Assembly: GCA_937927675.1 (NCBI GenBank)
Contig: CALBSG010000088.1
Coordinates: 1-24,327 of the forward strand
Source of the DNA: an uncultured Paracoccaceae bacterium
GTDB lineage: Bacteria > Pseudomonadota > Alphaproteobacteria > Rhodobacterales > Rhodobacteraceae
DNA length: 24,327 nucleotides
Direction of reading: 5' to 3'
Part shown: in pieces, positions 1 to 9,227 of the stretch
Layout: each line of letters starts with the position of its first letter
Position numbering within the stretch: the stretch's first letter is position 1
Position numbers and translations under genes: made by a program
Notes under the pieces: generated by a model
What the model saw: only the letters and a program-made list of their open reading frames with translations
Databases searched by the model: none
What the model was told of the DNA's origin: nothing

Positions 1-87
1 ACATCACGTTTGCACGTCAGAGGGGCCCGGTCCGCAAGATCAAAGATGGATCACAATTTCGGCAATTCAACCCCTGCCACAGCGAAT

Positions 88-1056
88 TCAGCCACGAAGT
101 TGGTTCATGGCGTGAACAAGGGCTTCGGATATGCCGGGTTCCGACAGGGCATGACCTGCCATCGACACCATATGCAGCCGTGATTTCGGCAAGGCTTGGG
201 CCAGTTTCCACGCCGAGACGGGCGGGCAAATCATATCAAAGCGGCCCTGCACAATGGTCGCCGGGATATCAGCAATACGGTCGGCATTGGCGATGATCCA
301 CCCATCGCTTTCCAAAAAGCCGCCGTTGACGAAATAGTGGTTCTCAAGCCGGGCAAAGGCGCGGGCATATTCCGCCGGCCCTTCACCCGCGGCCCCGTCC
401 CCCAAGACAGAGGCCAGAGCATTTTCCCACCCCGCCCAAGCCCGCGCGGCACGCGTTTCTTCACCCAACAGGCCCGAGAAAAGCCGGGCATGATAGGCGG
501 CCAGCAGATCTTGTCGTTCCTCGTCGGGAATAACCGACAGGAACCGCGCCCAAAGCTCTGGATAAAAGGCCCCAGCCCCGCCGCCGTAAAACCAATCAAG
601 CTCTGATTGCGTCATCAGGAACACGCCGCGCAGCACCATGGCCGCCACCCGTTCTGGATGGGTGATGGCATAGACCAGCGCCAGCGTTGCCCCCCAACTG
701 CCGCCGAACAGGATAAAGCGATCAATCCCCAGATCGGTGCGGATGCGTTCGATATCGCGGATCAGATGCCAAGTGGTGTTCGCCTCCACGCTGGCATGTG
801 GGCGCGAGCGGCCACAGCCGCGCTGGTCAAACAGCACCACCCGGTAATGTGCCGGATCAAAATAGCGCCGCATTGCCGGGCTGCACCCTCCGCCCGGCCC
901 GCCATGCAAAACCAAAACCGGCACGCCCAAAGGGTTGCCGCATTGTTCAACAAACACGCGATGATCCTCACCCACCTCGATCACCCTTTGGTCAAAGGGC
1001 TCAATCGGCGGATAAAGATAATCAGCTGCGCGCTTTTGGCCTGATCTCTGGTCCAT
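88..1056 (-). CDS. pip: Proline iminopeptidase (alpha/beta hydrolase)
   Basis: Cytoplasmic serine peptidase that releases N-terminal proline from peptides. The 322-residue protein has the family signature from start to end: the oxyanion region HGGPGGGCSP, the nucleophile elbow GGSWGA with Ser near residue 120, an acid Asp in QGRFDMICPP near 275, and the His in AGHALSEPG near 303. Length matches the family (about 315-320). The open frame extends 51 codons further upstream, but that part is unlike the family. Two adjacent ATGs are possible (1059 and 1056); an AGGA at 1062-1065 on the coding strand lies 5 bases from the second and only 2 from the first, so 1056 is chosen. It is divergent from ubiG across about 60 bases. 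Identity is secure; the natural substrate is inferred. Confidence 0.93.
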   Translation of the reverse strand: MDQRSGQKRAADYLYPPIEPFDQRVIEVGEDHRVFVEQCGNPLGVPVLVLHGGPGGGCSPAMRRYFDPAHYRVVLFDQRGCGRSRPHASVEANTTWHLIRDIERIRTDLGIDRFILFGGSWGATLALVYAITHPERVAAMVLRGVFLMTQSELDWFYGGGAGAFYPELWARFLSVIPDEERQDLLAAYHARLFSGLLGEETRAARAWAGWENALASVLGDGAAGEGPAEYARAFARLENHYFVNGGFLESDGWIIANADRIADIPATIVQGRFDMICPPVSAWKLAQALPKSRLHMVSMAGHALSEPGISEALVHAMNQLRG

Positions 1057-1119
1057 CATCGTCCTATATAGTGCGCGTAAAGACTGCGCCGCATCGCGCC
1101 GCTGTGCAAGGAGTTCCAA

Positions 1120-1854
1120 ATGACCAGCACCATCGACCCCGCCGAAGTGGCCAAGTTCGAAGCCATGGCCGCCGAATGGTGGGATCCGAACGGAAAGTTC
1201 AAGCCGCTCCATCTGATGAACCCCTGCCGGCTAGACTATATCACCACCCAGATCGCGGCCGAGTTTGACCGCAATCTGGCCGGTCCGCATCCTTTGGCTG
1301 GCCTGCGCATTTTGGACATTGGCTGTGGTGGCGGGCTGCTTTCGGAACCCATGGCGCGACTTGGGGCCGATGTGGTGGGGGCCGATGCGGCCGCGCGCAA
1401 CATTCCGGTGGCACAGGTGCATGCCGAACAGTCGGGTCTGAAGATCGACTACCGTATCACCACAGCCGAAGACATGGCCGCCGCAGGCGAGCAGTTCGAT
1501 GTGGTTCTGAACATGGAAGTCGTCGAACATGTCGCCGACCCCTTGGCCTATCTGACCGCCTGTCGGCAGCTTTTGAAACCGGGCGGGCTGATGCTGTGCT
1601 CTACGCTGAACCGCAACCCAAAGTCCTTCATGATGGCGATTGTTGGGGCGGAATGGGTGATGCGCTGGTTGCCGAAAGGGACGCATGACTGGGCAAAATT
1701 CATTACCCCGGCAGAGCTTTACGACCTGATCCGCAAAGCGGGGCTTGATCCGGTGGACAAGAAGGGCATGGTCTTCAATCCGGTCAGCTGGCGTTGGTCG
1801 CTGTCAGATCGCGATCTTTCGGTGAACTACGTCACAGCCAGCATTAAACGCTAG
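1120..1854 (+). CDS. ubiG: Ubiquinone biosynthesis O-methyltransferase UbiG
   Basis: SAM-dependent methyltransferase carrying out both O-methylations in ubiquinone synthesis, at the cytoplasmic face of the membrane. The 244-residue protein shows SAM motif I (LDIGCGGG, residues 65-72), the acidic motif VVGADA (85-90) and the UbiG-type NMEVVEHV (131-138), followed by the LLKPGG and STLNRNPKS segments and a C-terminal THDWAKFITP stretch typical of UbiG. The start is set by AAGGAG six bases before the ATG. Length fits the family (about 240-250). It is divergent from pip; a TATATA at 1066-1071 in the shared gap could be part of a promoter, but no good -35 partner is visible. Confidence 0.95.
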   Translation: MTSTIDPAEVAKFEAMAAEWWDPNGKFKPLHLMNPCRLDYITTQIAAEFDRNLAGPHPLAGLRILDIGCGGGLLSEPMARLGADVVGADAAARNIPVAQVHAEQSGLKIDYRITTAEDMAAAGEQFDVVLNMEVVEHVADPLAYLTACRQLLKPGGLMLCSTLNRNPKSFMMAIVGAEWVMRWLPKGTHDWAKFITPAELYDLIRKAGLDPVDKKGMVFNPVSWRWSLSDRDLSVNYVTASIKR

Positions 1855-1950
1855 GGGCAGGAACCCGCCCGCTGGCACAATGCGTTGTGGTTCTGCTTGC
1901 GCCTTCCCAGAAGGCTTGCGACACTTAAGCGACATTCTTTGGGGGTTTTC

Positions 1951-3762
1951 ATGGCTGCCGCTTCGATCCGCTGCTTGGGTCGCGTGGGTGTTTTCGCGCT
2001 GGCCGTTGTGGCATCTGCCGCACAGGCCCTTGATCAGGTGGAATTTCTTGTCACCACACCAGACAAGGACCTGACCCGCGCGCTGCGTGACGCCTCGGTT
2101 GTTCTGGCAAGCGAACGCGACAAGCGCACCGACGCCCAAGACGTGCTGACCGATAGCCGCGCTGAATATGCCGCACTTTTGAATGCGCTTTATGCCCGCG
2201 GGCATTATTCGGCAGTGATTCATGTCTATGCCGACGGGCGCGAGGTGGCTGCCATCCCGCCGCTGGATGCGCCATCCCGCATTGATCACATCAAGATCAC
2301 CGTCGACCCCGGCCCGATATTTGCGCTCTCGCATGCTTCGGTGCAGCCGCTGCCCGGCCGGCCCGACCTGCCCGAAGGGTTTCGCGCCGGAGCCCCTGCC
2401 GAAAGCGGCGTCATCCTTGGCGCGGCAACAGCAGCGGTGGATGGTTGGCGGATGCAGGGCAACGCCAAGGCAAGGATTACCTCGCAAGAGATCGTGGCCG
2501 ACCATGCCCACGCCACGCTGTCGGCAGACATTCGGCTGACCCCCGGACCAGTGCTGCGCTTTGGACGGCTGGACGTGACGGGCGAAACCCGCATGCGGGA
2601 AACCCGAATTCGCAAGATCGCGGGCCTGCCCGAAGGCGAACGTTTTGACCCCAAGGCCCTTGACCGCGCCGCCGCGCGCCTGCGACGCACCGGGGTGTTC
2701 AAATCGGTATCGCTGCACGAAGACGAGGCCATCACCCCGCCCGACTTTCTGGGCATCACCGCAACGGTGGTCGAAGAAAAACCGCGTCGCTACAGCTTTG
2801 GCGCAGAACTGGCCAGCGATGAAGGGCTGATGCTGTCGGCAAGCTGGCTGCACCGAAATCTGATGGGCGGCGGTGAGCGACTGGAACTTGGGGCCGAGAT
2901 CAGCAACATCGGCAGCCAATCCGGCGGGGCTGATTATACGCTGGGCGCCAAACTTGACCGCCCTGCAACCTTTACAGCCGACACCAATCTGGGTCTGGCC
3001 TTTGAAATCTCGCATCTGAACGAGGAAGATTACGACGCCAACATCGCCAGTACCGGGGTCACTCTGACGCATGTGTTTTCCGACACCCTGACAGCACGGG
3101 CGGGGCTGGCCTATGAATATGCCGCCATTACCGACGCCTTAGGCGACACCACCTATCGCAATCTGGCCCTGCCCTTGGGCGTCACTTGGGACCGGCGCGA
3201 CAGCAAAACGGATGCCAAGCGCGGGTTTTACATGGACGCCGAGGTGAAACCCTTCCGCGGCTTTGGCGTCACCGACAATGGGCTTCGCGCCAAGCTGGAT
3301 CTGCGCGGTTACAAGTCTCTGGGCGCCGAACAGAGACTGGTTTTTGCGGCACGCCTGCAGGCAGGGGCGATTTTTGGCGCCTCCCTTTTGGGGACACCGC
3401 GTGACGATCTGTTTTACTCTGGCGGGGCGGGGACCGTACGCGGGCAACCCTACCAGTCACTGGGGGTCGATATCTTGCGTGAGAGTGTCAGCACCTCGAT
3501 CGGCGCAAACCATTTTGTTGGGGCCTCACTTGAGGCGCGGGTGAAGGCGACTGAGACGCTGGGCGTGGTCGGCTTTGTCGATGTGGGGCGCATCGACATT
3601 GGCGGGTTCTTTACCGATACCGGCGACTGGCATGCCGGCGCCGGGTTGGGCGTGCGCTATGCAACCGGCGTTGGCCCTTTGCGGCTGGATATTGCGGCCC
3701 CGGTCGGGGGCGATACCGGCAGCGGCGTGCAGCTCTATCTCGGATTGGGGCAATCTTTTTGA
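1951..3762 (+). CDS. tamA: Translocation and assembly module subunit TamA (Omp85 family)
   Basis: Outer-membrane beta-barrel of the Omp85 superfamily that works with TamB in inserting or exporting outer-membrane proteins. From the ATG at 1951 the protein has 603 residues: a signal peptide (charged start, hydrophobic VGVFALAVVASAAQA ending in an AxA site), POTRA-type repeats over roughly residues 25-270, and a C-terminal barrel with the Omp85 loop motif VRGQPY and a terminal Phe (GLGQSF), as expected for a BAM-inserted barrel. The frame is open from 1885, but that would put 22 extra residues before the signal peptide. A GGGGG stretch five bases before 1951 is a weak ribosome binding site. Its stop overlaps the tamB start, so the two are an operon. 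E. coli TamA is 577 residues. Confidence 0.92.
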   Translation: MAAASIRCLGRVGVFALAVVASAAQALDQVEFLVTTPDKDLTRALRDASVVLASERDKRTDAQDVLTDSRAEYAALLNALYARGHYSAVIHVYADGREVAAIPPLDAPSRIDHIKITVDPGPIFALSHASVQPLPGRPDLPEGFRAGAPAESGVILGAATAAVDGWRMQGNAKARITSQEIVADHAHATLSADIRLTPGPVLRFGRLDVTGETRMRETRIRKIAGLPEGERFDPKALDRAAARLRRTGVFKSVSLHEDEAITPPDFLGITATVVEEKPRRYSFGAELASDEGLMLSASWLHRNLMGGGERLELGAEISNIGSQSGGADYTLGAKLDRPATFTADTNLGLAFEISHLNEEDYDANIASTGVTLTHVFSDTLTARAGLAYEYAAITDALGDTTYRNLALPLGVTWDRRDSKTDAKRGFYMDAEVKPFRGFGVTDNGLRAKLDLRGYKSLGAEQRLVFAARLQAGAIFGASLLGTPRDDLFYSGGAGTVRGQPYQSLGVDILRESVSTSIGANHFVGASLEARVKATETLGVVGFVDVGRIDIGGFFTDTGDWHAGAGLGVRYATGVGPLRLDIAAPVGGDTGSGVQLYLGLGQSF

Positions 3763-6700
3763 TGAAACGCGCGCTCTTTCTTTGTTTGCTGCCGCTGCCA
3801 GCCTTGGCGCAAACCGATGATCGCGGCTATCTGACCGCATTTTTAGAGGACAATCTTTCAGGCGCGGGGCGGCAGGTTGTCATCAGCGGTTTCGAAGGCG
3901 CGCTGTCATCGCAGGCACGGATCGCAGAAATCACCATTGCCGACGGCGCAGGCGTCTGGCTGACGTTGCATGACGTGGTGCTGGACTGGAACCGCAGCGC
4001 CTTGCTTGCCGGGAATGTCTCGGTGAACGAACTGTCAGCGGGCGAGATTATCTTGGCCCGCCGCCCGGTCAGTGAAGACACTAAAGCCCAACCCGAATCG
4101 GGCAGCTTCAGCCTGCCGGAGCTGCCGGTTTCGGTTGACATAGGCCGCATCGCGGCAGAGCGGATCCTGCTTGGACCAGATGTGTTGGGCCAGCCAGTCG
4201 AGGGCAGGCTGGAGGCCGCGCTGACGCTTTCGGGCGGGATTGGGGATGCCAATCTGGTTTTGGAGCGCCGGGATGAGGGGCCAGAGGGCCGGATCACCCT
4301 GACCGCCAGCTATTCCAACGAAACCCAGCTTCTGGCGCTGGATCTGTCCGCCTCGGAAGCGGCGGGCGGGCTGGTGGCCACCGCGCTTGATCTACCCGGC
4401 CGACCCGCCGCAGCGTTGCAGGTGCATGGCACCGGCCCCGCCAGCGACTTTATCGCCGATGTGTCCCTGGCCACCGATGGGCAGCCCCGGTTGAAGGGGC
4501 GGGTTGTCACCAAATCTGGTCGTGGTGAAACCGGGTTTGCCGCCAATGTGTCGGGCGATGTCGCACCGCTATTTCTGCCAGACTACGCCGAATTTTTCGG
4601 AAATCGGGTCGAGGTGCTTGGCTCTGGCACCGCCTATGCGGATGGGCGGCTGAATTTTTCGCGGGTAAACCTGAAAGCCAAGGCACTGGACCTTGTCGGG
4701 TCGCTGTCGCTGGCGGCAAACGGCAGCCCAAATCGGTTCGAGCTTCAGGGCAGGCTTGCACAGAAAGACGGCGCGGCAGTGCTTCTGCCGCTTTCGGCGG
4801 CACAACCGATACGCATCCAAAGCGGTGATGTGTCCGTCAGCTATGACAAGAGCAAGGGCGAGGGCTGGACGGCCAAAATTGTAGCCTATGGGCTGGATAG
4901 AGACGATTTTCGGGCCTCGGCGCTCGACCTCACGGCCTCGGGGCGCATTACGCCGGATCTGTTCGGCGCAACGGTGGCGTTCATTGGCGAGGGGCTGGAA
5001 CCAAGAGATGCCGCGACGGCCCGCGCACTGGGATCTTTTGTGGCCGGCGATGCGGTGCTGTACTATCACAAAGGCGAAGGTGGCCTCGCGATCCCCAAGT
5101 TGCGGCTGCAAGGTGAAGATTACAACGCGAGCGCGACCGGCGCCCGGGTGGCCGGACTGGCCGACGCTCTGACGCTGACCGGCAAGGTTTCTGCTGAACT
5201 GGAAGACCTTTCCCGGTTCGCACCGTTGGCGAAGGCCCCTCTGGAGGGGGCGGCAAAGGCTGAAATCACCGGCAGTTTTTCGCCCTTAACCGGGGCATTT
5301 GACCTTGTGACGCGCACAGTCGGGCAAGATCTGCGCAGCGGTCAAATCCTGTTGGATCGGCTGCTGACAGGGCAAACCGAGGTATCGGGGCACTTGCGGC
5401 GCGACCAGAGCGGTACCCGGCTGACCGATGGCAAAATCCTTGGCAATGGGGTGGACGCGGGGGTTTCTGGCGTAATCTCTTCAACCGCCAGCGACCTGAC
5501 GGCACAGGTGCAAATGCCCGATCTGTCCGTGCTTGGGCCGGGGTTTGGTGGTGCGCTTCAGGCCAATGCCCAGCTTAAGGGCCCCCTGAGCGGTGCTGCG
5601 ATCACCGCAACAGCGACGGGGCAGAGCTTGCGCGCCGGCAACGCCGAGATCAACAAGCTCTTGGCGGGCGAAAGCCAGATGAATGTGGATCTGATGCTGC
5701 GCGACGGTGCGGTACAGATCAACCGGGCGACGCTGCAAAACCCCGAAATCAGCGCAGATATCTCTGGTCGGGCAGACGGGTCGGAGCAACGACTGACACT
5801 CCAGGCCAAGTTGCGCAACCTGGGTGTCTTGGTGCCGGATTTTCCCGGCGCGCTGACAGCAAACGGCACTGTTCAACGTGATAGCAACGGCACGACCGTT
5901 GATATTGCGGGCAAGGGGCCGGGCGGCATCGACGCGACGATCAAAGGTCGGCTTGGCCCGACGGACAATGATTTGACAATTCGTGGACGCGCGCAGGCCG
6001 CTTTGGCCAACGCGTTCATCGTGCCGCGCGCCATTGTTGGCCCGGTCGCGTTCGATCTGAAGTTGACCGGGCCGCTGGCGCTTTCGTCACTTTCTGGCCC
6101 GATCACCTTGGAAAGGGGACGGCTGTCTGATCCGTCTCTTGCCTTTGCCTTTGACGGCATTTCGGCCCGCGCCAATCTGTCGGGCGGACAGGCGCGGGTT
6201 GCGGCAACCTTGCCGCTGACGACCACAGGGAAGCTGGCCGTTGCTGGCACAATCGGCCTTGCAGAACCATTTTCTGCCGCGCTTGGCATCACGGTGCAGG
6301 GCGTTACGATCCGCGATCCCGATCTTTTTGAAACCCTGATGAATGGCGAATTGGACCTGACCGGGCCGGTGCTGAGCCGCCCGTTGCTCGCCGGTCGGGT
6401 CACGCTGGTCGAAACCGAACTTCGCATCCCGTCGACCGGGTTTGGGGGCGCGGCAGGCTTGCCCGAGCTGCGCCACATCAACGAACCGGCCGATGTCCGC
6501 GCCACCCGCGCCCGCGCCGGGCTTTTGGCCGGGGCCACCGGGGCGGGGCGCGCCGGCCGAGGTGACTTGGCGCTGGATGTGACGATTTCGGCACCCAATC
6601 GGGTCTTTGTGCGTGGCCGGGGTCTGGATGCGGAACTGGGCGGTGAGGTACGGCTTTTGGGAACGCTGTCGGCGCTTGCGCCCGCGGGTGCGTTCAACCT

Positions 6701-7259
6701 GATCCGGGGGCGGCTGGATTTGCTTGGAAAACGCTTTGACCTGCAAGAGGCCCTGTTGCAGCTGGAAGGCGATCTGGTTCCATTTTTGCGCATGGTGGCC
6801 AGCACTGAAAATGACGGCATCACCACGAATGTGGTGATCGAAGGTCGGGCCGATGATCCAGAGGTCAGCTTCACCTCTGTGCCGGACATGCCAGAGGAGG
6901 AGGTCTTGGCGCAGCTTTTGTTCGGCCAAGACTTGCAGAACCTGTCGCCCATGCAGGCGCTGCAACTGGCCAATGCGGTTGCCACTTTGGCCGGGCGGGG
7001 TGGGCAGGGCGTGATGGGCAAGCTGCGGCAGGGCATTGGCGTCGACAATCTGGACGTCAAGACAACCACCGAAGGCGGGGCCGAACTGACAGCAGGCAAG
7101 TATATCGGCAAGAACGCCTATACCGAGGTAACCGTGGGTCAGGATGGCAAAAGTCAGATCAACCTGAACCTTGATCTGACCGACAGCATCACCCTTCGCG
7201 GCAGGGCCGACAATGATGGGCAAACCGGGATCGGGGTGTTTTTGGAAAAGGATTACTAG
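3762..7259 (+). CDS. tamB: Translocation and assembly module subunit TamB (DUF490/AsmA-like)
   Basis: Large periplasm-spanning partner of TamA, 1165 residues, from a family of repeating beta-groove proteins that bridge the two membranes. The sequence is almost entirely beta-prone with recurring LxGxL/GxI patterns. The C-terminal 300 or so residues match the TamB domain, including DMPEEEVLAQLLFG, the long helical QALQLANAVATLAG, and the ending GIGVFLEKDY characteristic of the family. The start is the ATG in TGATG, where the A of the tamA stop is the first base; a TTG one codon earlier is also possible. The N-terminus (MKRALFLCLLPLPALAQ) reads as a cleavable signal peptide rather than the long anchor of E. 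coli TamB. Somewhat shorter than E. coli TamB (1259). Confidence 0.92.
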   Translation: MKRALFLCLLPLPALAQTDDRGYLTAFLEDNLSGAGRQVVISGFEGALSSQARIAEITIADGAGVWLTLHDVVLDWNRSALLAGNVSVNELSAGEIILARRPVSEDTKAQPESGSFSLPELPVSVDIGRIAAERILLGPDVLGQPVEGRLEAALTLSGGIGDANLVLERRDEGPEGRITLTASYSNETQLLALDLSASEAAGGLVATALDLPGRPAAALQVHGTGPASDFIADVSLATDGQPRLKGRVVTKSGRGETGFAANVSGDVAPLFLPDYAEFFGNRVEVLGSGTAYADGRLNFSRVNLKAKALDLVGSLSLAANGSPNRFELQGRLAQKDGAAVLLPLSAAQPIRIQSGDVSVSYDKSKGEGWTAKIVAYGLDRDDFRASALDLTASGRITPDLFGATVAFIGEGLEPRDAATARALGSFVAGDAVLYYHKGEGGLAIPKLRLQGEDYNASATGARVAGLADALTLTGKVSAELEDLSRFAPLAKAPLEGAAKAEITGSFSPLTGAFDLVTRTVGQDLRSGQILLDRLLTGQTEVSGHLRRDQSGTRLTDGKILGNGVDAGVSGVISSTASDLTAQVQMPDLSVLGPGFGGALQANAQLKGPLSGAAITATATGQSLRAGNAEINKLLAGESQMNVDLMLRDGAVQINRATLQNPEISADISGRADGSEQRLTLQAKLRNLGVLVPDFPGALTANGTVQRDSNGTTVDIAGKGPGGIDATIKGRLGPTDNDLTIRGRAQAALANAFIVPRAIVGPVAFDLKLTGPLALSSLSGPITLERGRLSDPSLAFAFDGISARANLSGGQARVAATLPLTTTGKLAVAGTIGLAEPFSAALGITVQGVTIRDPDLFETLMNGELDLTGPVLSRPLLAGRVTLVETELRIPSTGFGGAAGLPELRHINEPADVRATRARAGLLAGATGAGRAGRGDLALDVTISAPNRVFVRGRGLDAELGGEVRLLGTLSALAPAGAFNLIRGRLDLLGKRFDLQEALLQLEGDLVPFLRMVASTENDGITTNVVIEGRADDPEVSFTSVPDMPEEEVLAQLLFGQDLQNLSPMQALQLANAVATLAGRGGQGVMGKLRQGIGVDNLDVKTTTEGGAELTAGKYIGKNAYTEVTVGQDGKSQINLNLDLTDSITLRGRADNDGQTGIGVFLEKDY

Positions 7260-7283
7260 AGCCTCAAGCCTGACAGGGTCTAG
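7256..7283. terminator. Dyad spanning the convergent tamB and yihY-like stops
   Basis: Inverted repeat CTAGAGCCT / AGGGTCTAG (arms 7256-7264 and 7275-7283, one mismatch) with a 10-base loop. Both stop codons, TAG of tamB and TAG of the convergent gene, sit inside the arms. No T tract follows on either strand, so it is at most a weak bidirectional terminator or a 3'-end protecting hairpin. Confidence 0.4.
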
Positions 7284-8113
7284 CGTTTGCGCCGATGGCG
7301 TTCGGCGTCGACCGCTGCCCCCAACAGCACGGCATAGGCAGAGACGTAAAGCCACATCATCAGGGCGGCGACCGCGCCGATAGAGCCGTAAATCCTGTTG
7401 TAGCTCGGGAAATTCTCCAGATAGAGCATAAAGCCCCGCGTCGCGAGAACCCACAGAACAACCGCAACCACCAGCCCCCGAGACAAAAGCGGCGGCGGGT
7501 TCGGGCCGTGGTTCGGACCCAGCCGATAGGCCAGCGCCATGGCCAGCACACCCAGGCCAAGACCCAGCGCCATATTGGTGCCTTGCAGCGCTTTCAGCCC
7601 ATATGCGCCCAGCGGCAGAAAGGCGACGATCAGTGGCAGTACCACCGCCAGCACCAATGCCGCCAGAACCAACCCAACCAACACAAAGGTCAACGCCACC
7701 GCCCGCAGCTGGTGGCGATGGCCAAAGCGGTTTGGTCTTTGGTGGATGGCGTTCAGCCCCCGGATCAACGCCGCTACGCCGGCGCGGGCGGACCACAGGG
7801 CAAAGGCGGTTGACAACAAGGTGGTCAAACCAAGGTTGGACGGGGTTGCAGACAGCAGCCCCTCGATCTGGTCGGTGATAAGCCGCAGCACATCGGGTGG
7901 CAGGACCGGGCGCAGCAATTCCAATTCTTGCCGGATCACTGAAGGATCCGAGACAAAGCCCCAAATCGCGATCACCGCCGCGGCGGCCGGGAAAATGGCA
8001 AGAAAGCCGTAAAACGCCACACCGGCAGCGATCAGATCCAACTCGGCCTGCTCGGTACGGCGATAAAAGCGCCAGAAGGCAGCAAGAACATTCGGAGGGA
8101 CATAGCGGCGCAT
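7280..8113 (-). CDS. YihY/virulence factor BrkB family membrane protein
   Basis: Inner-membrane protein of the YihY/BrkB family, whose molecular function is not settled. The 277-residue product has about six hydrophobic segments (for example AGVAFYGFLAIFPAAAAVIA and VLAALVLAVVLPLIVAFLPL), with family landmarks in the LIAAGVAFYGFLAIFPA opening, the FALWSARAGVAALIRGLN stretch and the YGSIGAVAALMMWLYVSA helix near the C-terminus. The ATG at 8113 is preferred; an in-frame TTG at 8131 would add six residues, and neither has a clear ribosome binding site. It starts 39 bases after the stop of the FAD oxidoreductase on the same strand, so it is probably cotranscribed. It is convergent with tamB. Confidence 0.85.
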   Translation of the reverse strand: MRRYVPPNVLAAFWRFYRRTEQAELDLIAAGVAFYGFLAIFPAAAAVIAIWGFVSDPSVIRQELELLRPVLPPDVLRLITDQIEGLLSATPSNLGLTTLLSTAFALWSARAGVAALIRGLNAIHQRPNRFGHRHQLRAVALTFVLVGLVLAALVLAVVLPLIVAFLPLGAYGLKALQGTNMALGLGLGVLAMALAYRLGPNHGPNPPPLLSRGLVVAVVLWVLATRGFMLYLENFPSYNRIYGSIGAVAALMMWLYVSAYAVLLGAAVDAERHRRKR

Positions 8114-8152
8114 AGCGGCAGGATGGGCCAAGCCACCCCGTCGGGCAAGAGG

Positions 8153-9181
8153 TTAGAGCCGAAAACCCTCAGGGATGGCATCACGGCCTTCCAGCACCAG
8201 ATCCACCATGGTGGTCGCAACTTTTGGCGCCATTCCAAATCCAATCTTGAAACCGCCATTTGCCACGAAATGGCCGGGCTTGCCGGGCCATTCGCCCAAT
8301 ATAGGCGCTTTGGTCTTGGCGCGGGGGCGGATACCGGCCCAGCGCTCCAGCACCGGAGCATCTGCAAGAATGGGAAGCGCTGCGATGGCACGGGCATAAA
8401 CCGTCTCTAACAAGCCATCCGTACCAGTATCGTGCTGCCAGTTCTGCTCGCTGGTAGAGCCAATGGCAACCGTGCCATCAGCATGCGGAATGATATGCAG
8501 ACTGTCGGCATAAAGCTGTGGCGCATCGCCAGCATCGAACTTCAGGCTGATCGCTTGACCTTTGACGCCGTCGCCAATCGGTCGCCCAAGATCGGCCGAC
8601 AGATCACGCAGCCCCTGCACACCCGTCGCCCAGATCACCGGGCCTTCATCGCGCCCTTCGCCTTCCATCACCTCGCCACCCTTGGCGCGGATCGCGGCGA
8701 CCAGCGCTGCCGCGGCCATGCGCGGGTGAAGCCGAGCCGAAAGCGTATCGTGCACCAGCCAACCCGAGGGCGTGTTCGGCTCCCAAGCTGCCTGGGTGGC
8801 CGGGATCACCCGCCATTCTGCTTGGCCGCCCCAGAGCCTATTGGCCGTTTCGTGACGTTTTTTGGCCAATTCAACCGCTGCAACATCGGCAAGGGGCTGC
8901 AATCGGCCCACTCTGCCATATCCGGTTTCCAGCCCCGAGATTTGTGCAACCTCGGCCCAGAAGGTGGCAGCCATCAACAGGCTTTCCAGCTGAAACTGCT
9001 TTTTCGGGTTCCAGTTTTCGGGAACATGCGGCGACAGTGCGCCGACAACCCCGCCCGAAGATCCTGCACCGATACGGTTTGCTTCGATCAACCGCACGCG
9101 GGCCCCGCGCCGGGCCGCTTCCCAAGCGATACACAGGCCAAAGGCCCCGCCGCCACGCACTGTCAGATCGACCCTTGCCAT
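8153..9181 (-). CDS. FAD-dependent oxidoreductase, MnmC oxidase-domain-like
   Basis: Flavoprotein of the DAO (glycine/D-amino-acid oxidase) fold, 342 residues. The N-terminal dinucleotide motif is GGGAFG (residues 10-15), followed by an acidic strand end (RLIEAN) and AGSSGGVVGALSP, which resembles the GASGNRQGALYP stretch of the oxidase domain of E. coli MnmC. The C-terminal part has WAGIRPRAKTKAPILGEWPG and an FVANGGFKIGFG FAD-contact segment. The ATG at 9181 has GGAAGG nine bases upstream; the frame stays open to 9211. Its divergent neighbour, 46 bases away, is MnmD, the methyltransferase half of MnmC. A role in converting cmnm5U34 to nm5U34 in tRNA is therefore attractive but inferred; another amine oxidase is possible. 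Confidence 0.8.
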   Translation of the reverse strand: MARVDLTVRGGGAFGLCIAWEAARRGARVRLIEANRIGAGSSGGVVGALSPHVPENWNPKKQFQLESLLMAATFWAEVAQISGLETGYGRVGRLQPLADVAAVELAKKRHETANRLWGGQAEWRVIPATQAAWEPNTPSGWLVHDTLSARLHPRMAAAALVAAIRAKGGEVMEGEGRDEGPVIWATGVQGLRDLSADLGRPIGDGVKGQAISLKFDAGDAPQLYADSLHIIPHADGTVAIGSTSEQNWQHDTGTDGLLETVYARAIAALPILADAPVLERWAGIRPRAKTKAPILGEWPGKPGHFVANGGFKIGFGMAPKVATTMVDLVLEGRDAIPEGFRL

Positions 9182-9227
9182 TCCCCGGTGCCTTCCCCAT
9201 GGTCCGCGCATTCGGGAGATACGGCAG

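Noticed and set aside
1..87. Possible tRNA or small RNA at the left edge (GGCAATTCAACCCCTGCC resembles a T-arm)
   Set aside because: The loop is 10 bases rather than 7 and no other tRNA arms can be folded around it; I see nothing supportable in these bases.
1804..3072. A 422-codon open frame opposite tamA
   Set aside because: Composition and lack of any domain mark it as a shadow of the well-supported tamA frame.
6087..7964. A 625-codon open frame on the - strand across the end of tamB and most of the YihY-like gene
   Set aside because: It lies antisense to tamB, then out of frame in the YihY-like gene; the translation is Arg/Gly/Gln-rich with no recognisable domain. Long empty frames are expected opposite GC-rich genes.
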